From positions 62,001-126,000 of the forward strand of contig NZ_PAQR01000034.1 in assembly GCF_002709775.1 (NCBI RefSeq): 64,000 nucleotides of DNA, read 5' to 3'. The notes beneath the pieces were generated by a model. The model worked only from the letters and a program-made list of their open reading frames with translations. It searched no databases and had not been told where the DNA came from. Position 1 is the first letter of the stretch, and every line of letters starts with the position of its first letter. Positions 42,800-52,441 of the stretch are shown piece after piece. Position numbers and translations under genes: made by a program. The stretch comes from Thalassospira sp. GTDB lineage: Bacteria > Pseudomonadota > Alphaproteobacteria > Rhodospirillales > Thalassospiraceae.

Positions 42800-44800
42800 T
42801 TATTCGTCTTTTTCGAACTCGATGATGATGGCATCGACCGAGAGGTTTGCGCCCTGCTCGGCGTGGATCTTTTTGACCACGCCCTTGCTTTCGCATTTAA
42901 GGACGTTTTCCATCTTCATGGCTTCAAGGATGCAAAGTTCCTCGCCCGGCTGGACGGTCTGGCCTTCTTCGACCGAGACCTTGACCAGCAGGCCCGGCAT
43001 CGGGGACAGCAGGAAGTTCGACATGTCTGGCGGGGCCTTGAACGGCATCAGTTTCTGCAGTTCTGCCACGCGTGGCAGCATGACCTTGAAGCTGCGCTGA
43101 ACGCCGTTAGCGGCGAGTTTATACCCCACCCCTTCGATGTCGATCTGAACACAGACCGGGGCACCGTCGATTTCACCGACAAACATCGGATCGCCGATTT
43201 TCCAATCCGACACCACGCCATAGCTGCGGTCGCCGATGGCGCCGATGTAATCACCGTTAACACCATCAAACTCGATATCAAATGGTGTGTGCTCGTCACC
43301 GCAAACCGCCACCCAGCTTTCGGCGACGTCCAGCGGATGATCGCTGACCTGGCCGGTAATGCCGGCATTGCGTTCGGCCACACGCTGATTGATATAGGCC
43401 GCAACCACGATCAGGGTTGCGGGATCATCATTGGGCAGATCATCGGCCGAGAAACCATCAGGATATTCTTCGGCGATGAAGTTTGTGGTGATGTTGCCAT
43501 CCTGGAAGCGCTTGTTGGCCATAACAGCGGCCAGGAACGGGATATTGTGCGAGATGCCGCGAATGTAATAGCCATCGAGCGCCTGTCGCATTTCGGCAAT
43601 CGCCTGATCACGGTTTTCACCATAGGTGATGAGCTTGGCGACCATCGGGTCATAGAACATCGAGATCTCGCCGCCTTCATAGACGCCGGTATCGACACGC
43701 ACGGTATCCGATTCCGCTGGCGGCTGATAGCGCACCAAGCGGCCGGTGGAGGGCAGGAATTCGCGGAAGGGATCCTCGGCATAGACGCGGGTTTCCATGG
43801 CCCAGCCGGTGAGTTTGACGTCATCTTGCTTCAGCGTCAGTTTTTCACCATCGGCGATCTTGATCATCCATTCGACAAGGTCCTGACCGGTGACGAGTTC
43901 GGTCACCGGATGTTCGACCTGAAGACGGGTGTTCATTTCAAGGAAGTAGAAATTCTTGTCCTTATCGACGATGAATTCCACCGTACCGGCCGAGCAGTAA
44001 TCCACCGCCTTGGCCAGTGCCACGGCCTGTTCGCCCATGGCCTTACGCGTTGCCGGATCGATAAAGGGTGACGGGGCTTCTTCGACGACCTTCTGATGGC
44101 GGCGCTGAATGGAGCATTCACGTTCGCCAAGATAGATCGCATTGCCGTGTTTATCTGCCAGCACCTGAATTTCAATGTGGCGCGGTTCTTCGACGAATTT
44201 TTCGACAAAGACACGGTCATCACCAAAGGAGCTTGCGGCCTCGGACGTTGCGCGTTCGAAGCCTTCGCGGCATTCGGCATCGTTGCGCGCAATGCGCATG
44301 CCCTTGCCGCCACCGCCAGCAGAGGCCTTGAGCATCACCGGATAGCCGATGTCGTTGGCGATCTTGATGGCCTCTTCGGTGTCCTTGATGACCCCCATAT
44401 AGCCCGGCACGGTCGACACGCCAGCATCAGCCGCGATCTTTTTTGAGGTGATCTTGTCGCCCATGGCAGCAATTGCACCATTCGGCGGGCCGATGAAGGC
44501 GATGTTTGCCGCATCAAGGGCCTTGGCGAAGGCCTGATTTTCAGACAGGAAGCCGTAGCCCGGATGAACGGCCTCGGCCCCGGTGGATTTGCAGGCCTCG
44601 ATGATGTTTTCAATGATCAGATAGGACTGATTGCTTGGCGCCGGACCGATCCGGACGGCTTCGTCGGCCATCTGAACATGCAGGGCTGCCTTGTCGGCAT
44701 CGGAATAAACCGCAACGGTTTTGATGCCCATTTTCTTGGCTGATTTGATCACACGGCAGGCGATTTCACCGCGGTTGGCAATCAGGATTTTGCTAAACAT
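42800..44800 (-). CDS. pccA: Acetyl/propionyl-CoA carboxylase alpha subunit (biotin carboxylase + BCCP)
   Basis: A 666-residue biotin enzyme. Biotin carboxylase occupies residues 1-445 ('KILIANRGEIACRVIKSAKK', 'ASAGGGGKGMRIARND', 'FLEMNTRLQVEHPVTELVTGQDLVEWMI'). A linker follows, and then the C-terminal biotinyl domain with 'CILEAMKMENVL', the Lys of AMKM being the biotin site. Together with PccB it carboxylates propionyl-CoA to methylmalonyl-CoA; strict substrate preference cannot be read from sequence alone. ATG 44800 lies 21 bases after the pccB stop. Confidence 0.95.
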   Translation of the reverse strand: MFSKILIANRGEIACRVIKSAKKMGIKTVAVYSDADKAALHVQMADEAVRIGPAPSNQSYLIIENIIEACKSTGAEAVHPGYGFLSENQAFAKALDAANIAFIGPPNGAIAAMGDKITSKKIAADAGVSTVPGYMGVIKDTEEAIKIANDIGYPVMLKASAGGGGKGMRIARNDAECREGFERATSEAASSFGDDRVFVEKFVEEPRHIEIQVLADKHGNAIYLGERECSIQRRHQKVVEEAPSPFIDPATRKAMGEQAVALAKAVDYCSAGTVEFIVDKDKNFYFLEMNTRLQVEHPVTELVTGQDLVEWMIKIADGEKLTLKQDDVKLTGWAMETRVYAEDPFREFLPSTGRLVRYQPPAESDTVRVDTGVYEGGEISMFYDPMVAKLITYGENRDQAIAEMRQALDGYYIRGISHNIPFLAAVMANKRFQDGNITTNFIAEEYPDGFSADDLPNDDPATLIVVAAYINQRVAERNAGITGQVSDHPLDVAESWVAVCGDEHTPFDIEFDGVNGDYIGAIGDRSYGVVSDWKIGDPMFVGEIDGAPVCVQIDIEGVGYKLAANGVQRSFKVMLPRVAELQKLMPFKAPPDMSNFLLSPMPGLLVKVSVEEGQTVQPGEELCILEAMKMENVLKCESKGVVKKIHAEQGANLSVDAIIIEFEKDE

Positions 44801-44821
44801 TTTTCTGTCTCCCAATTTGTC

Positions 44822-46354
44822 TTACAGCGGAATGTTGCCGTGTTTCTTTTCAGGGTTCTTGATGTCCTTATTGCGCAGCATGCCGAGCGCCTTGCAGAGG
44901 CGACGGCGTGTGCCATGCGGCATGATGACATCATCAATGAACCCCTTGCGGCCCGCGACAAACGGGTTGGCGAATTTTTCGCGGTATTCTTCGGTGCGGG
45001 CTTCGATCTTTTCGGGATTATCCATATCCGCACGGAAGATGATTTCCACCGCCCCTTTTGGCCCCATGACCGCGATCTCGGCGGTCGGCCAGGCATAGTT
45101 GACGTCACCGCGCAGATGCTTGGACGCCATCACGTCATACGCGCCGCCATAGGCCTTGCGGGTAATGACGGTGACCTTGGGCACGGTGGCCTCGGCATAG
45201 GCGTAGAGCAGTTTGGCACCGTGCTTGATGATGCCGCCATATTCCTGTGCCGTGCCCGGCATGAAGCCCGGAACATCGACAAAGGTGACAATCGGAATGT
45301 TGTAGGCATCGCAGAAACGCACGAAGCGCGCGGCCTTTTTGGAGCTGTCGATATCAAGGCAGCCGGCCAGAACCATCGGCTGGTTGGCGACAACACCGAC
45401 GGTGCGGCCATCCATACGTGCCATGCCGACTATGATGTTCTTGGCGTAGTCGGACTGAATTTCAAAGAAGTCGCCTTCATCGACAACCTTGGTGATCAGT
45501 TCCTTCATGTCATAGGGCATGTTGGGGTTTTCTGGCACCAGGGTATCGAGCGAGAAGTCATCACGCTTGATCGGATCTTCGCAGAGACGTGCAGGCGGCT
45601 CTTCCTTGTTACACAGCGGCAGGAAGTCCATGAAGCGCCGCGTCTGAAGCAAAAGATCGACATCATTGTCGAAGGCCAGATCAGCAACACCCGACACACT
45701 GGTGTGGGTCGATGCCCCGCCCAGCTGTTCGTGGGTGACTTCTTCGTGGGTCACGGTTTTGACCACGTCCGGGCCCGTGACGAACATGTAGGAGCTGTCC
45801 TTGACCATGAAGATGAAGTCGGTCATGGCCGGGCTATAAACCGCACCACCGGCACAGGGGCCCATGATGAGCGAAATCTGCGGGATGACACCGGATGCTT
45901 CGACATTGCGCTGAAAGACGTCAGCATAGCCGGCAAGACTTTCGACACCTTCCTGAATACGCGCCCCGCCCGAGTCATTAAGGCCGATCACCGGTGCGCC
46001 GACCTTCATCGCCTGATCCATGATCTTGGCGATCTTGCGCGCATGAGCACCCGATAGCGCGCCACCGAACACGGTGAAATCCTGTGAGAAGACAAAGACC
46101 AAACGGCCATTGATCGTGCCGTGGCCGGTGACGACACCGTCGCCGGGAATGCGGTTTTCGGTCATGCCGAAATCCACACAATCATGTTCGACAAACATGT
46201 CCCATTCTTCGAAGGAGCCTTCATCGAGCAACACATCAAGGCGTTCACGCGCGGTGAGCTTGCCTTTCTTGTGCTGATTATCAATGCGGCGCTGGCCACC
46301 GCCCATGGCAGCTTCGGCGCGCTTCGCTTCGAGTTTGGCGACAATATCCTGCAT
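44822..46354 (-). CDS. pccB: Propionyl-CoA carboxylase beta subunit (carboxyltransferase)
   Basis: A 510-residue carboxyltransferase. '[24 protein letters not shown]' opens the N-domain. '[23 protein letters not shown]' and '[18 protein letters not shown]' match PccB, and the C-domain has '[45 protein letters not shown]'. The start is ATG 46354 with AGGAAG upstream. It is the first gene of the pccBA pair. Confidence 0.95.
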   Translation of the reverse strand: MQDIVAKLEAKRAEAAMGGGQRRIDNQHKKGKLTARERLDVLLDEGSFEEWDMFVEHDCVDFGMTENRIPGDGVVTGHGTINGRLVFVFSQDFTVFGGALSGAHARKIAKIMDQAMKVGAPVIGLNDSGGARIQEGVESLAGYADVFQRNVEASGVIPQISLIMGPCAGGAVYSPAMTDFIFMVKDSSYMFVTGPDVVKTVTHEEVTHEQLGGASTHTSVSGVADLAFDNDVDLLLQTRRFMDFLPLCNKEEPPARLCEDPIKRDDFSLDTLVPENPNMPYDMKELITKVVDEGDFFEIQSDYAKNIIVGMARMDGRTVGVVANQPMVLAGCLDIDSSKKAARFVRFCDAYNIPIVTFVDVPGFMPGTAQEYGGIIKHGAKLLYAYAEATVPKVTVITRKAYGGAYDVMASKHLRGDVNYAWPTAEIAVMGPKGAVEIIFRADMDNPEKIEARTEEYREKFANPFVAGRKGFIDDVIMPHGTRRRLCKALGMLRNKDIKNPEKKHGNIPL

Positions 46355-46694
46355 GTTGCGTCTTCCTTGCTGTGATCGGCCATTGGGCACATTTCGGGCC
46401 AATGTGCGCGTCTCGAGAATGAAATAGCATTATTCGGTACTGGAATGCCAATTATTTTTGCTGTTCTGACAGAGGTCGAGAATAGCCCGTAAACACCTGA
46501 TTTCCCTAACGTCATCGCGATATATGTGAATGGGCTGGACTAAAGTCTAGAGTTGCATGCCCGACCAGCCCCACGCGGGATCATTTCGGCACATCAAACG
46601 TTGAAATAATGGCGCACCTTGCCCCGGCCCCTGATCCGGGACTGCCAGATCGCGTACACAAAACACCTGTCGTTCCCCTTAAGCGTTTGAGCCC
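46355..46694. other. Divergent promoter region pccB / ABC membrane-domain gene
   Basis: About 340 bases without a gene. It includes a short palindromic GGACTAAAGTC stretch near 46535 and an AT-rich patch near 46425-46460 suitable for the pccB promoter. No terminator, repeat or riboswitch was recognised. Confidence 0.4.
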
Positions 46695-47660
46695 ATGTTG
46701 AAATTCAGCCCCCGCAATCCGGAAAAAACCGGCGATGACCGCCCTGCAAGTTCCCTTTTGGGGTATGTCTGGCGGATGAGTGGCTGGCATCAGATGGTGG
46801 TGTGCGGTATGGCAGTGATTGTTGCGGCCCTTGGCATTGCGCCGATCGAGTTGCAGCGCCGGATTGTTGATAACGCGATTACACCGCAGGATTATGACCT
46901 TCTGATCACGCTGGCCGCGCTGTATCTCGGCCTGATTGTCGTACATGGCGGCATCAAGTTTGTGCTTCGGATTTACGAGGGCTGGCTTAGTGAAAGCGCG
47001 ATCCAGTATAACCGCAAGCACCTGACGCGATTGCGCGCGCATAATCAGGCGGGCAGCGATGATGAAAGCAACGGGCGCGCGGTTTCGATCATCGGATCCG
47101 AGATCGAAAAACTTGGCGGGTTTGTCGGCGACGGCCTGTCACAGCCGGTGGTCAATAGCGGCATGCTGATCTTTGGCCTGGGTTACATGATCAGTGTCGA
47201 GCCGATGATTGGCCTGATTGGCGTAATCGCCCTGATCCCGCAGGTGGCCCTTGTGCCTGTGATCCAGAAACGCATCAATGCGCTGATTGAGGCGCGGGTT
47301 GAGAAAATGCGCGAGGTCAGCGACGAGCTGGCCGACCTTTCACCTGATGAGTCTGATGACGCGCAACTCGGCCCGATCAATCGCGGGATTACCGGGCTGT
47401 TTGACAACCGCATGCAGCTATTCGTTTTGAAATTCGGCATGAAGGCATTGATCAATCTGCTTAATGCCTTCGCACCGCTTTGTGTGCTGTTTGTCGGTGG
47501 TTATCTGGTGATCCAGGGCCAGACATCGGTCGGTATCATTGTGGCGTTTATTTCGGGATTTGACCGGATGTCTTCGCCAATGCGCGAACTGCTGTCCTAT
47601 TACCGGGTCGCGGCACAGGCAGCGGTGCAGCACAAGATGATTGCGCGCTGGATGCAGTAG
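46695..47660 (+). CDS. ABC transporter type 1 membrane domain without ATPase domain
   Basis: A 321-residue protein with about six membrane helices in the exporter (ABC type 1 TMD) layout: 'MVVCGMAVIVAALGIAPIELQRRIVDNAI', 'DLLITLAALYLGLIVVHGGIKFVLRIYEG', 'QPVVNSGMLIFGLGYMISVEPMIGLIG' and 'LINLLNAFAPLCVLFVGGYLVIQGQTSVGIIVAFISGFDRMSSP'. It ends at the coupling into a nucleotide-binding domain ('KMIARWMQ') with no Walker motifs, and no ATPase gene is adjacent. It could pair with an NBD encoded elsewhere or be a decayed exporter; the clean frame argues for a conserved stand-alone protein. Confidence 0.8.
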   Translation: MLKFSPRNPEKTGDDRPASSLLGYVWRMSGWHQMVVCGMAVIVAALGIAPIELQRRIVDNAITPQDYDLLITLAALYLGLIVVHGGIKFVLRIYEGWLSESAIQYNRKHLTRLRAHNQAGSDDESNGRAVSIIGSEIEKLGGFVGDGLSQPVVNSGMLIFGLGYMISVEPMIGLIGVIALIPQVALVPVIQKRINALIEARVEKMREVSDELADLSPDESDDAQLGPINRGITGLFDNRMQLFVLKFGMKALINLLNAFAPLCVLFVGGYLVIQGQTSVGIIVAFISGFDRMSSPMRELLSYYRVAAQAAVQHKMIARWMQ

Positions 47661-47687
47661 TCGAAGCGGCGAACGAGTGAGCCCGCC

Positions 47688-49886
47688 CTACTCCGCGACG
47701 GACTTGGTTGGGGAATGCAGGGTGTTGCGGCCACACAGCTCACGGTCAATGGAATTGCATTCGTTGCAATCGCCTTCGACATAGAAGCAATAGCGGTTAC
47801 GCCCGCAATTCTTGGCGCGATACAGCGCCTTGTCCGCATCCCGATAGATCGAGTCAGGGTCGCCAGTCCGATCACCACAGGTCGAGATACCGATACTGAT
47901 GCCGACATGGACTTCGTTGCCATCAATGATCCGCGGGCGCGAGACTTCCTCGATAATCCGCTGTGCTGGAAGGGCGGCATCACGGACATCTTCCATCAGC
48001 GGCAGGACAACGGCAAATTCATCGCCACCAAGACGGGCGACAACATCTGCCTCGCGGCAGTTGCGCTTGATGATTTCGGCGACTTCGATCAGAAGCTTGT
48101 CACCGACCGGATGGCCATAGCTATCGTTGACCGCCTTGAAGCGATCCAGATCAAGCAGCAAGAGCACGATGTTTTTTTCGAAGCGCTTGTTGATATGGAT
48201 GATCTGCGAGAGCATCGACGTGAACTGATGGCGGTTGGAAAGACCGGTCAGATGATCGGTCTGGGCGAGCCTGCGAATTTCCGCCTCAACCGTTTTGGAC
48301 GGGGTAATATCGGCGTGCGTGCCCGACATGCGAAGCGGGTTGCCGTCTTCGTCCCATTCCACGACCTTGCCACGATCAAGCACCCAGACCCAGCTGCCAT
48401 CCTTGTGGCGCATGCGGCATTCGCACTCGTAGTGGTCGGTTTCGCCATTGAAGGTGCTTTGCAAAAGTGCGCCGGATCTCTCGAAATCCTCGGGATGGCA
48501 ATGGGCCATCCAGGTTTCGATGCTGATGGGCGCAAGCTCTTCGAGGGTGTAACCGATAATGTCCGCCCAGCGCTCGTTAAAGCGGGTTTCGCCGGTCTGA
48601 ATGTTCCATTCCCAGGTTCCGGCATTGGTGCCCCAGATAATCTCGTTCAGACGCTGGCGTTCTTCGCCCAGTTTACGGTTGGCATCGGTGAGCATGCGTT
48701 CGTAGTTTTCGCGCTCGGTAATATCGACATTGGTGGTGTGAATGTATTTGCGTTCATGCAGTTCGATGACACCGGCATGAACCAGCATTTTGCGTTCCTC
48801 ACCATTCCCCAAACGGTGGCGGACATGGAATGAAAAGGAGCCATTTTCCAGTACTTCGGCAACATGCTTGCGAAGTGATGGGGCACCCTCAACATCAAGA
48901 TCAGGGATCGTGCGTCCAACAAGTCCACCATCTCCGAAGCCATAAAGTTCTTCTGCCGCGTGGCTGGCATCAACAATGCGGCCATCTTTCGGATCGACCA
49001 AGATGTTGATCGCCGTGGTGTTGCTAAACATCTGACGATACAGCAATTCGCGCTCGCGGAAGGCGACTTCTGCCTGCTTGACATCATTGATGTCGGCAAA
49101 AGAAACAATGACGCCATCAAGCGTTCCGGTCCCTGCTGCATGAAGGGGTTCTGCATTCACCCGGATCCAGCGGAAATCGCCATGCGCGCGGTTGACACCC
49201 AGAACGACACCATATTCGCGTTTACCGGTTTCGCGCACCGTCTTGCCCGGCAGCTCGTCGAGCGACAGGGGAACGCCATCTTCATTGACAAAACCCCAGG
49301 CATCATCCGTTGGTGCCTTGCCACTCAGTTCCTCTGCGGTCAGGCCAAGAATCTCAAGCGCGGTATCATTGAATTCGACAACTGCACCGGTGGCGTCGTG
49401 AACCACGACACCTTCGGCCAGAGAATCCAATAGTCGTTTGTGCAGATTGTCACTCGCCGCAAGAACATCGCTAATACCATTGCCTGATGCCAGTGTTCGG
49501 GCACCGTCGCGTGCTGTCATACAGCCAGACGTGAAAACATCCCCGGACGGCGTTACCCGGACGACCGAGCAATCTTCGACCAGCACCCAGTGACCATCCT
49601 TGTGACGCAGGCGCAGCACATTCCGCCGTTTAGTGCCTTCCGGAGTGGCATCCGCATCGGCGAAATCGAGCTTTTCGACGTCTTCGGGATGAAGGAGCGG
49701 TGTCCAGCCTTGTGCCGGATCAAACTCACCTGCGGACAAATCATAGCCCAACAGGCCAAGTATGCCCCACCCGACAAAGTTACGCGATGGCGACTTGCTG
49801 GAAAACTCATACAGAATCGATACGGGCCCCGCCTGCGGTGCTTCGTTCATTCCTGCCTGTTTGTTTAAGTTTACCGCCAAATTCAT
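47688..49886 (-). CDS. PAS-domain diguanylate cyclase
   Basis: A 732-residue protein with no membrane helices. It has four PAS-like regions (about 25-140, 150-275, 285-400, 410-540; e.g. 'RLLDSLAEGVVVHDATGAVVEFND', 'GTWEWNIQTGETRFNERWADIIGYTLEEL') and a GGDEF domain at about 560-700. The active loop is 'ARLGGDEFAVVLP', intact for GTP cyclisation to c-di-GMP; no EAL domain is present. The C-terminal tail has several Cys ('CFYVEGDCNECNSIDRELCGR'). The start is ATG 49886; an ATG at 49850 after GGCAGGA is an alternative. Confidence 0.92.
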   Translation of the reverse strand: MNLAVNLNKQAGMNEAPQAGPVSILYEFSSKSPSRNFVGWGILGLLGYDLSAGEFDPAQGWTPLLHPEDVEKLDFADADATPEGTKRRNVLRLRHKDGHWVLVEDCSVVRVTPSGDVFTSGCMTARDGARTLASGNGISDVLAASDNLHKRLLDSLAEGVVVHDATGAVVEFNDTALEILGLTAEELSGKAPTDDAWGFVNEDGVPLSLDELPGKTVRETGKREYGVVLGVNRAHGDFRWIRVNAEPLHAAGTGTLDGVIVSFADINDVKQAEVAFRERELLYRQMFSNTTAINILVDPKDGRIVDASHAAEELYGFGDGGLVGRTIPDLDVEGAPSLRKHVAEVLENGSFSFHVRHRLGNGEERKMLVHAGVIELHERKYIHTTNVDITERENYERMLTDANRKLGEERQRLNEIIWGTNAGTWEWNIQTGETRFNERWADIIGYTLEELAPISIETWMAHCHPEDFERSGALLQSTFNGETDHYECECRMRHKDGSWVWVLDRGKVVEWDEDGNPLRMSGTHADITPSKTVEAEIRRLAQTDHLTGLSNRHQFTSMLSQIIHINKRFEKNIVLLLLDLDRFKAVNDSYGHPVGDKLLIEVAEIIKRNCREADVVARLGGDEFAVVLPLMEDVRDAALPAQRIIEEVSRPRIIDGNEVHVGISIGISTCGDRTGDPDSIYRDADKALYRAKNCGRNRYCFYVEGDCNECNSIDRELCGRNTLHSPTKSVAE

Positions 49887-50291
49887 CCTGTCGCCGTAAA
49901 GGCGTCTCCTGTGCGAAACGGGTCAACAGCGCCAACTGATTTCCCGCCCCGGTTGCTTACCCGAAATGCGATATGCACATTCCGGTTTTTCAAAAGTTCG
50001 GCGCAGAGTCAGAGCGTGACTGACCAATTTACAAATCCAATACCAAAGTATAGGCTTCTGTTTATACCTATTGCAAATTGATGAAAAGCAGATTTTACAA
50101 AGCTGAGAGCCTCAACATTGCGCCGATCCAGTCGCGACCTAGCTAAGATATTGAAACAGAATGCAACTGTGACAAACCCTTCGATAGTCGAACATGCAGC
50201 CATGCCAAAAACGCATGCAAAACGACCATAAAAAAAGGAGCAGTTACCTGCTCCTTTGTATGGGATCGTAATTTTGGCTGCGAAAAGCGAA
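49887..50291. other. Intergenic region between the GGDEF gene and the ATP12 gene
   Basis: About 400 bases. The right end carries the ATP12 terminator (50236-50267). The AT-richer middle (50030-50200) has no coding frame with family support. Confidence 0.4.
50236..50267 (-). terminator. Terminator of the ATP12 gene
   Basis: On the minus strand AAAGGAGCAGGTAACTGCTCCTTTTTTT: stem AAGGAGCAG/CTGCTCCTT with a four-base loop and T run. Confidence 0.85.
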
Positions 50292-51014
50292 TCAGCCGAG
50301 CAGTTCGAGATACCGACCTGCGGCAAGAAGCTCCGCCCGGTGGCGATCACGACGGGTGATGGCCTCGGCATCCTCGCCCCACTTTTCCATGGCGTATTCT
50401 TCGTCAAGCTGGGCCGCCTCAAACGCCGCTTTGGCATCGATCTGTTTTTTCATGACGGCCAGACCAATAATCACGGAGCCCGACACCGTGGTCAGGCTAT
50501 GCAGGGCTGTCAGGTAATAGTCATCAAAACCTTCGACATGATCCTGCAACCGGATCAGCGCATGGTCATCCTGAGTGATCGGCATCACACCTTCGGTGAC
50601 ACTCAGCGCCACACCGAGATCATTTTTTGACCAGTCCAATAGCGGCTGCCATGCCTTGGCCTGGCGTTCGATCAGCTCTTCGGGAAAAGACGCGCGGTAG
50701 CACAACAGGTCAGACCGGCCATAACCGGTCAGCTCCGCAATCACCGCATCGCGGTTCGGGCGCACCCGGTCAATTGCGGTCGCCGCCAGCTGCATGATCG
50801 GCATGGTGGATGGCTGGACCTTTTCGCCCTGTGCGTCCCACTCTGCCGCGATTTCGCGCGCCAGCACTTCGGACGGCAGCAGGAAATCGGCCTTGGCCGG
50901 GGTTTTTACCGCACGGCCATCCAGAAGCACGCGCCAGCCCGCCCCGCTGTCATCGAAAGCGGCATCGGCCTTTTTATAGAAACGGTTGATTGATTGTGTA
51001 AGCATGACCGCCAT
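50292..51014 (-). CDS. ATP12 family protein (F1-ATPase assembly chaperone)
   Basis: A 240-residue alphaproteobacterial homologue of mitochondrial Atp12, which helps assemble the alpha subunit of F1. 'INRFYKKADA', 'WRVLLDGRAVKTPAKADFLLPSEVLAREIAAEWDAQG', 'ELTGYGRSDLLCYRASFPEELIERQAKAWQPLLDW' and 'HSLTTVSGSVIIGLAV' are family segments. The start may be ATG 51014 or ATG 51005. Confidence 0.92.
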   Translation of the reverse strand: MAVMLTQSINRFYKKADAAFDDSGAGWRVLLDGRAVKTPAKADFLLPSEVLAREIAAEWDAQGEKVQPSTMPIMQLAATAIDRVRPNRDAVIAELTGYGRSDLLCYRASFPEELIERQAKAWQPLLDWSKNDLGVALSVTEGVMPITQDDHALIRLQDHVEGFDDYYLTALHSLTTVSGSVIIGLAVMKKQIDAKAAFEAAQLDEEYAMEKWGEDAEAITRRDRHRAELLAAGRYLELLG

Positions 51015-51289
51015 ATGCCCAAAAGCAGCGATTTGCGCAAGGGCTTTGCCACATAATTTGACAGATAAAGCGTGTCAAATGAGCGATTATCAAGAATTTC
51101 TGTATAATTTTTGATCAAATTGCCCCATTGACCAAATAATAAACAACTCTACTCTGCTGCGTGAAGGTTACAAAACCGCGACAAAGCGGGCGCATTACAG
51201 AGATGGCATGACCATTGCTATATGCGCATTGGATTTTATCAGGTGGCTGGATTGTTACATCAATCCGCAATCAGGAGGCTTCTTTAGAC

Positions 51290-52312
51290 ATGACCACGCT
51301 TACGAACCGACTTTTGGGGGCTGCTATTGGTGCAGCAGTTGCTCTGGGCGCGCATGCCGCACTGGCAGACATGGCGATCAAATTCTCGCTCGACTGGAAA
51401 TTCGAAGGTCCGGCAGCACCGTATCTTCTGGCCAAGAAGAACGGCTATTTCGAAGATGAAGGCCTTGATGTCACGATTGACTCGGGCAACGGTTCCGTTG
51501 GTGCGATCACCCGCGTTGCCAGCGGTGCTTATGACGTATCGCTTGCCGACATCAACTCGCTGGTGGAATTCAACGCATCCAACCCGGATCGCGCCATGAA
51601 GTCGATCTTCATGGTTTATGACCGCCCGCCGTTCGCGCTGTTCATGCTCAAAAGCTCCGGCATCACCAAGCCGGAAGACCTTGTTGGCAAGACCCTTGGC
51701 GCACCGGTGTTTGATGCGTCGCGCAAACTTTATCCGGCATTCGCATCGGCCACCGGCCTTGATCTGGATGCTGTGACCTGGGAAAGCATGGACCCGCCGC
51801 TGCGTGAGCCGATGCTGGTGCGTGGCGATGTTGACGCGATTTCCGGTCACTACTTCACTTCGATCCTGAACCTGCAGGCACAGGGTGTAGCCAAGGATGA
51901 CCTGACCGTGTTCATGTACAAGGACTTTGGCATGGACTTCTATGGCAACGGTCTTCTGGCATCGCCGGACATGATGGAAAACCATCCGGAAGAACTTAAA
52001 GGCTTCCTGCGCGGCGTGGTCAAAGGTTGGGCCGCAGCCATCGCCGATCCGGCATCGGCAATCGAAGCGCTTAAGGAAGTTGATCCGCTGATCAACCCGG
52101 ATCTTGAGCAGCAGCGTCTGCAGATGGCGATCGATGAGAACGTCGTCACCCCGGCAACCCTTGAAGAAGGCATGGGCCTTGTCAAAGCCGACCGTATGGC
52201 AAAAGCCATCGATCAGGTTGCCCTGGCATTCGGTTTTGAAAACAAACCGTCTGTTGATGACATCTATACCGATGCTTTCATGCCGGCTGCTGAAGACCGC
52301 ATGCTGAAGTAA
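51290..52312 (+). CDS. ABC transporter substrate-binding protein (NMT1/THI5-like)
   Basis: A 340-residue periplasmic protein. The signal peptide is TNRLLGAAIGAAVALGAHAALA. The mature start 'IKFSLDWKFEGPAAPYLLAKKNGYFEDEGLDVTIDSGNGS' matches SsuA/ThiY-like binding proteins, whose ligands include pyrimidine thiamin precursors, sulfonates and other small anions. No TPP riboswitch is visible upstream, which weakens a thiamin role. AGGAGG lies about 11 bases before the ATG. It is followed by a terminator and then ATPase and permease genes. Confidence 0.88.
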   Translation: MTTLTNRLLGAAIGAAVALGAHAALADMAIKFSLDWKFEGPAAPYLLAKKNGYFEDEGLDVTIDSGNGSVGAITRVASGAYDVSLADINSLVEFNASNPDRAMKSIFMVYDRPPFALFMLKSSGITKPEDLVGKTLGAPVFDASRKLYPAFASATGLDLDAVTWESMDPPLREPMLVRGDVDAISGHYFTSILNLQAQGVAKDDLTVFMYKDFGMDFYGNGLLASPDMMENHPEELKGFLRGVVKGWAAAIADPASAIEALKEVDPLINPDLEQQRLQMAIDENVVTPATLEEGMGLVKADRMAKAIDQVALAFGFENKPSVDDIYTDAFMPAAEDRMLK

Positions 52313-52324
52313 TCACCATCCAAG

Positions 52325-52360
52325 ACGGGGCAGTCAGATTTTCTGGCTGCCCCGTTTTTT
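52325..52360 (+). terminator. Intercistronic terminator after the substrate-binding protein gene
   Basis: ACGGGGCAGTCAG-ATTTTC-TGGCTGCCCCGT followed by TTTTT. It lies between the binding-protein gene and its ATPase gene and probably lets the former be made in excess. Confidence 0.85.
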
Positions 52361-52441
52361 CATCTGCTATCTATTAAAGAATAAAGAGACAGGGTCGCGA
52401 CCAAGGGTCAGGACCCAGGCCAAGCAGGGGGAATAACTGCA

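Noticed and set aside
42719..44071. 450-codon plus-strand frame opposite pccA, and a 405-codon one opposite pccB (44840-46057).
   Set aside because: These are antisense shadows of two unmistakable carboxylase genes.
46520..46560. GGACTAAAGTC palindrome as a metal-regulator operator.
   Set aside because: Too short and not associated with a regulator gene or a second site.
51015..51289. Possible TPP riboswitch before the NMT1/THI5-like binding protein gene.
   Set aside because: No CUGAGA-type conserved core or matching helices were seen.
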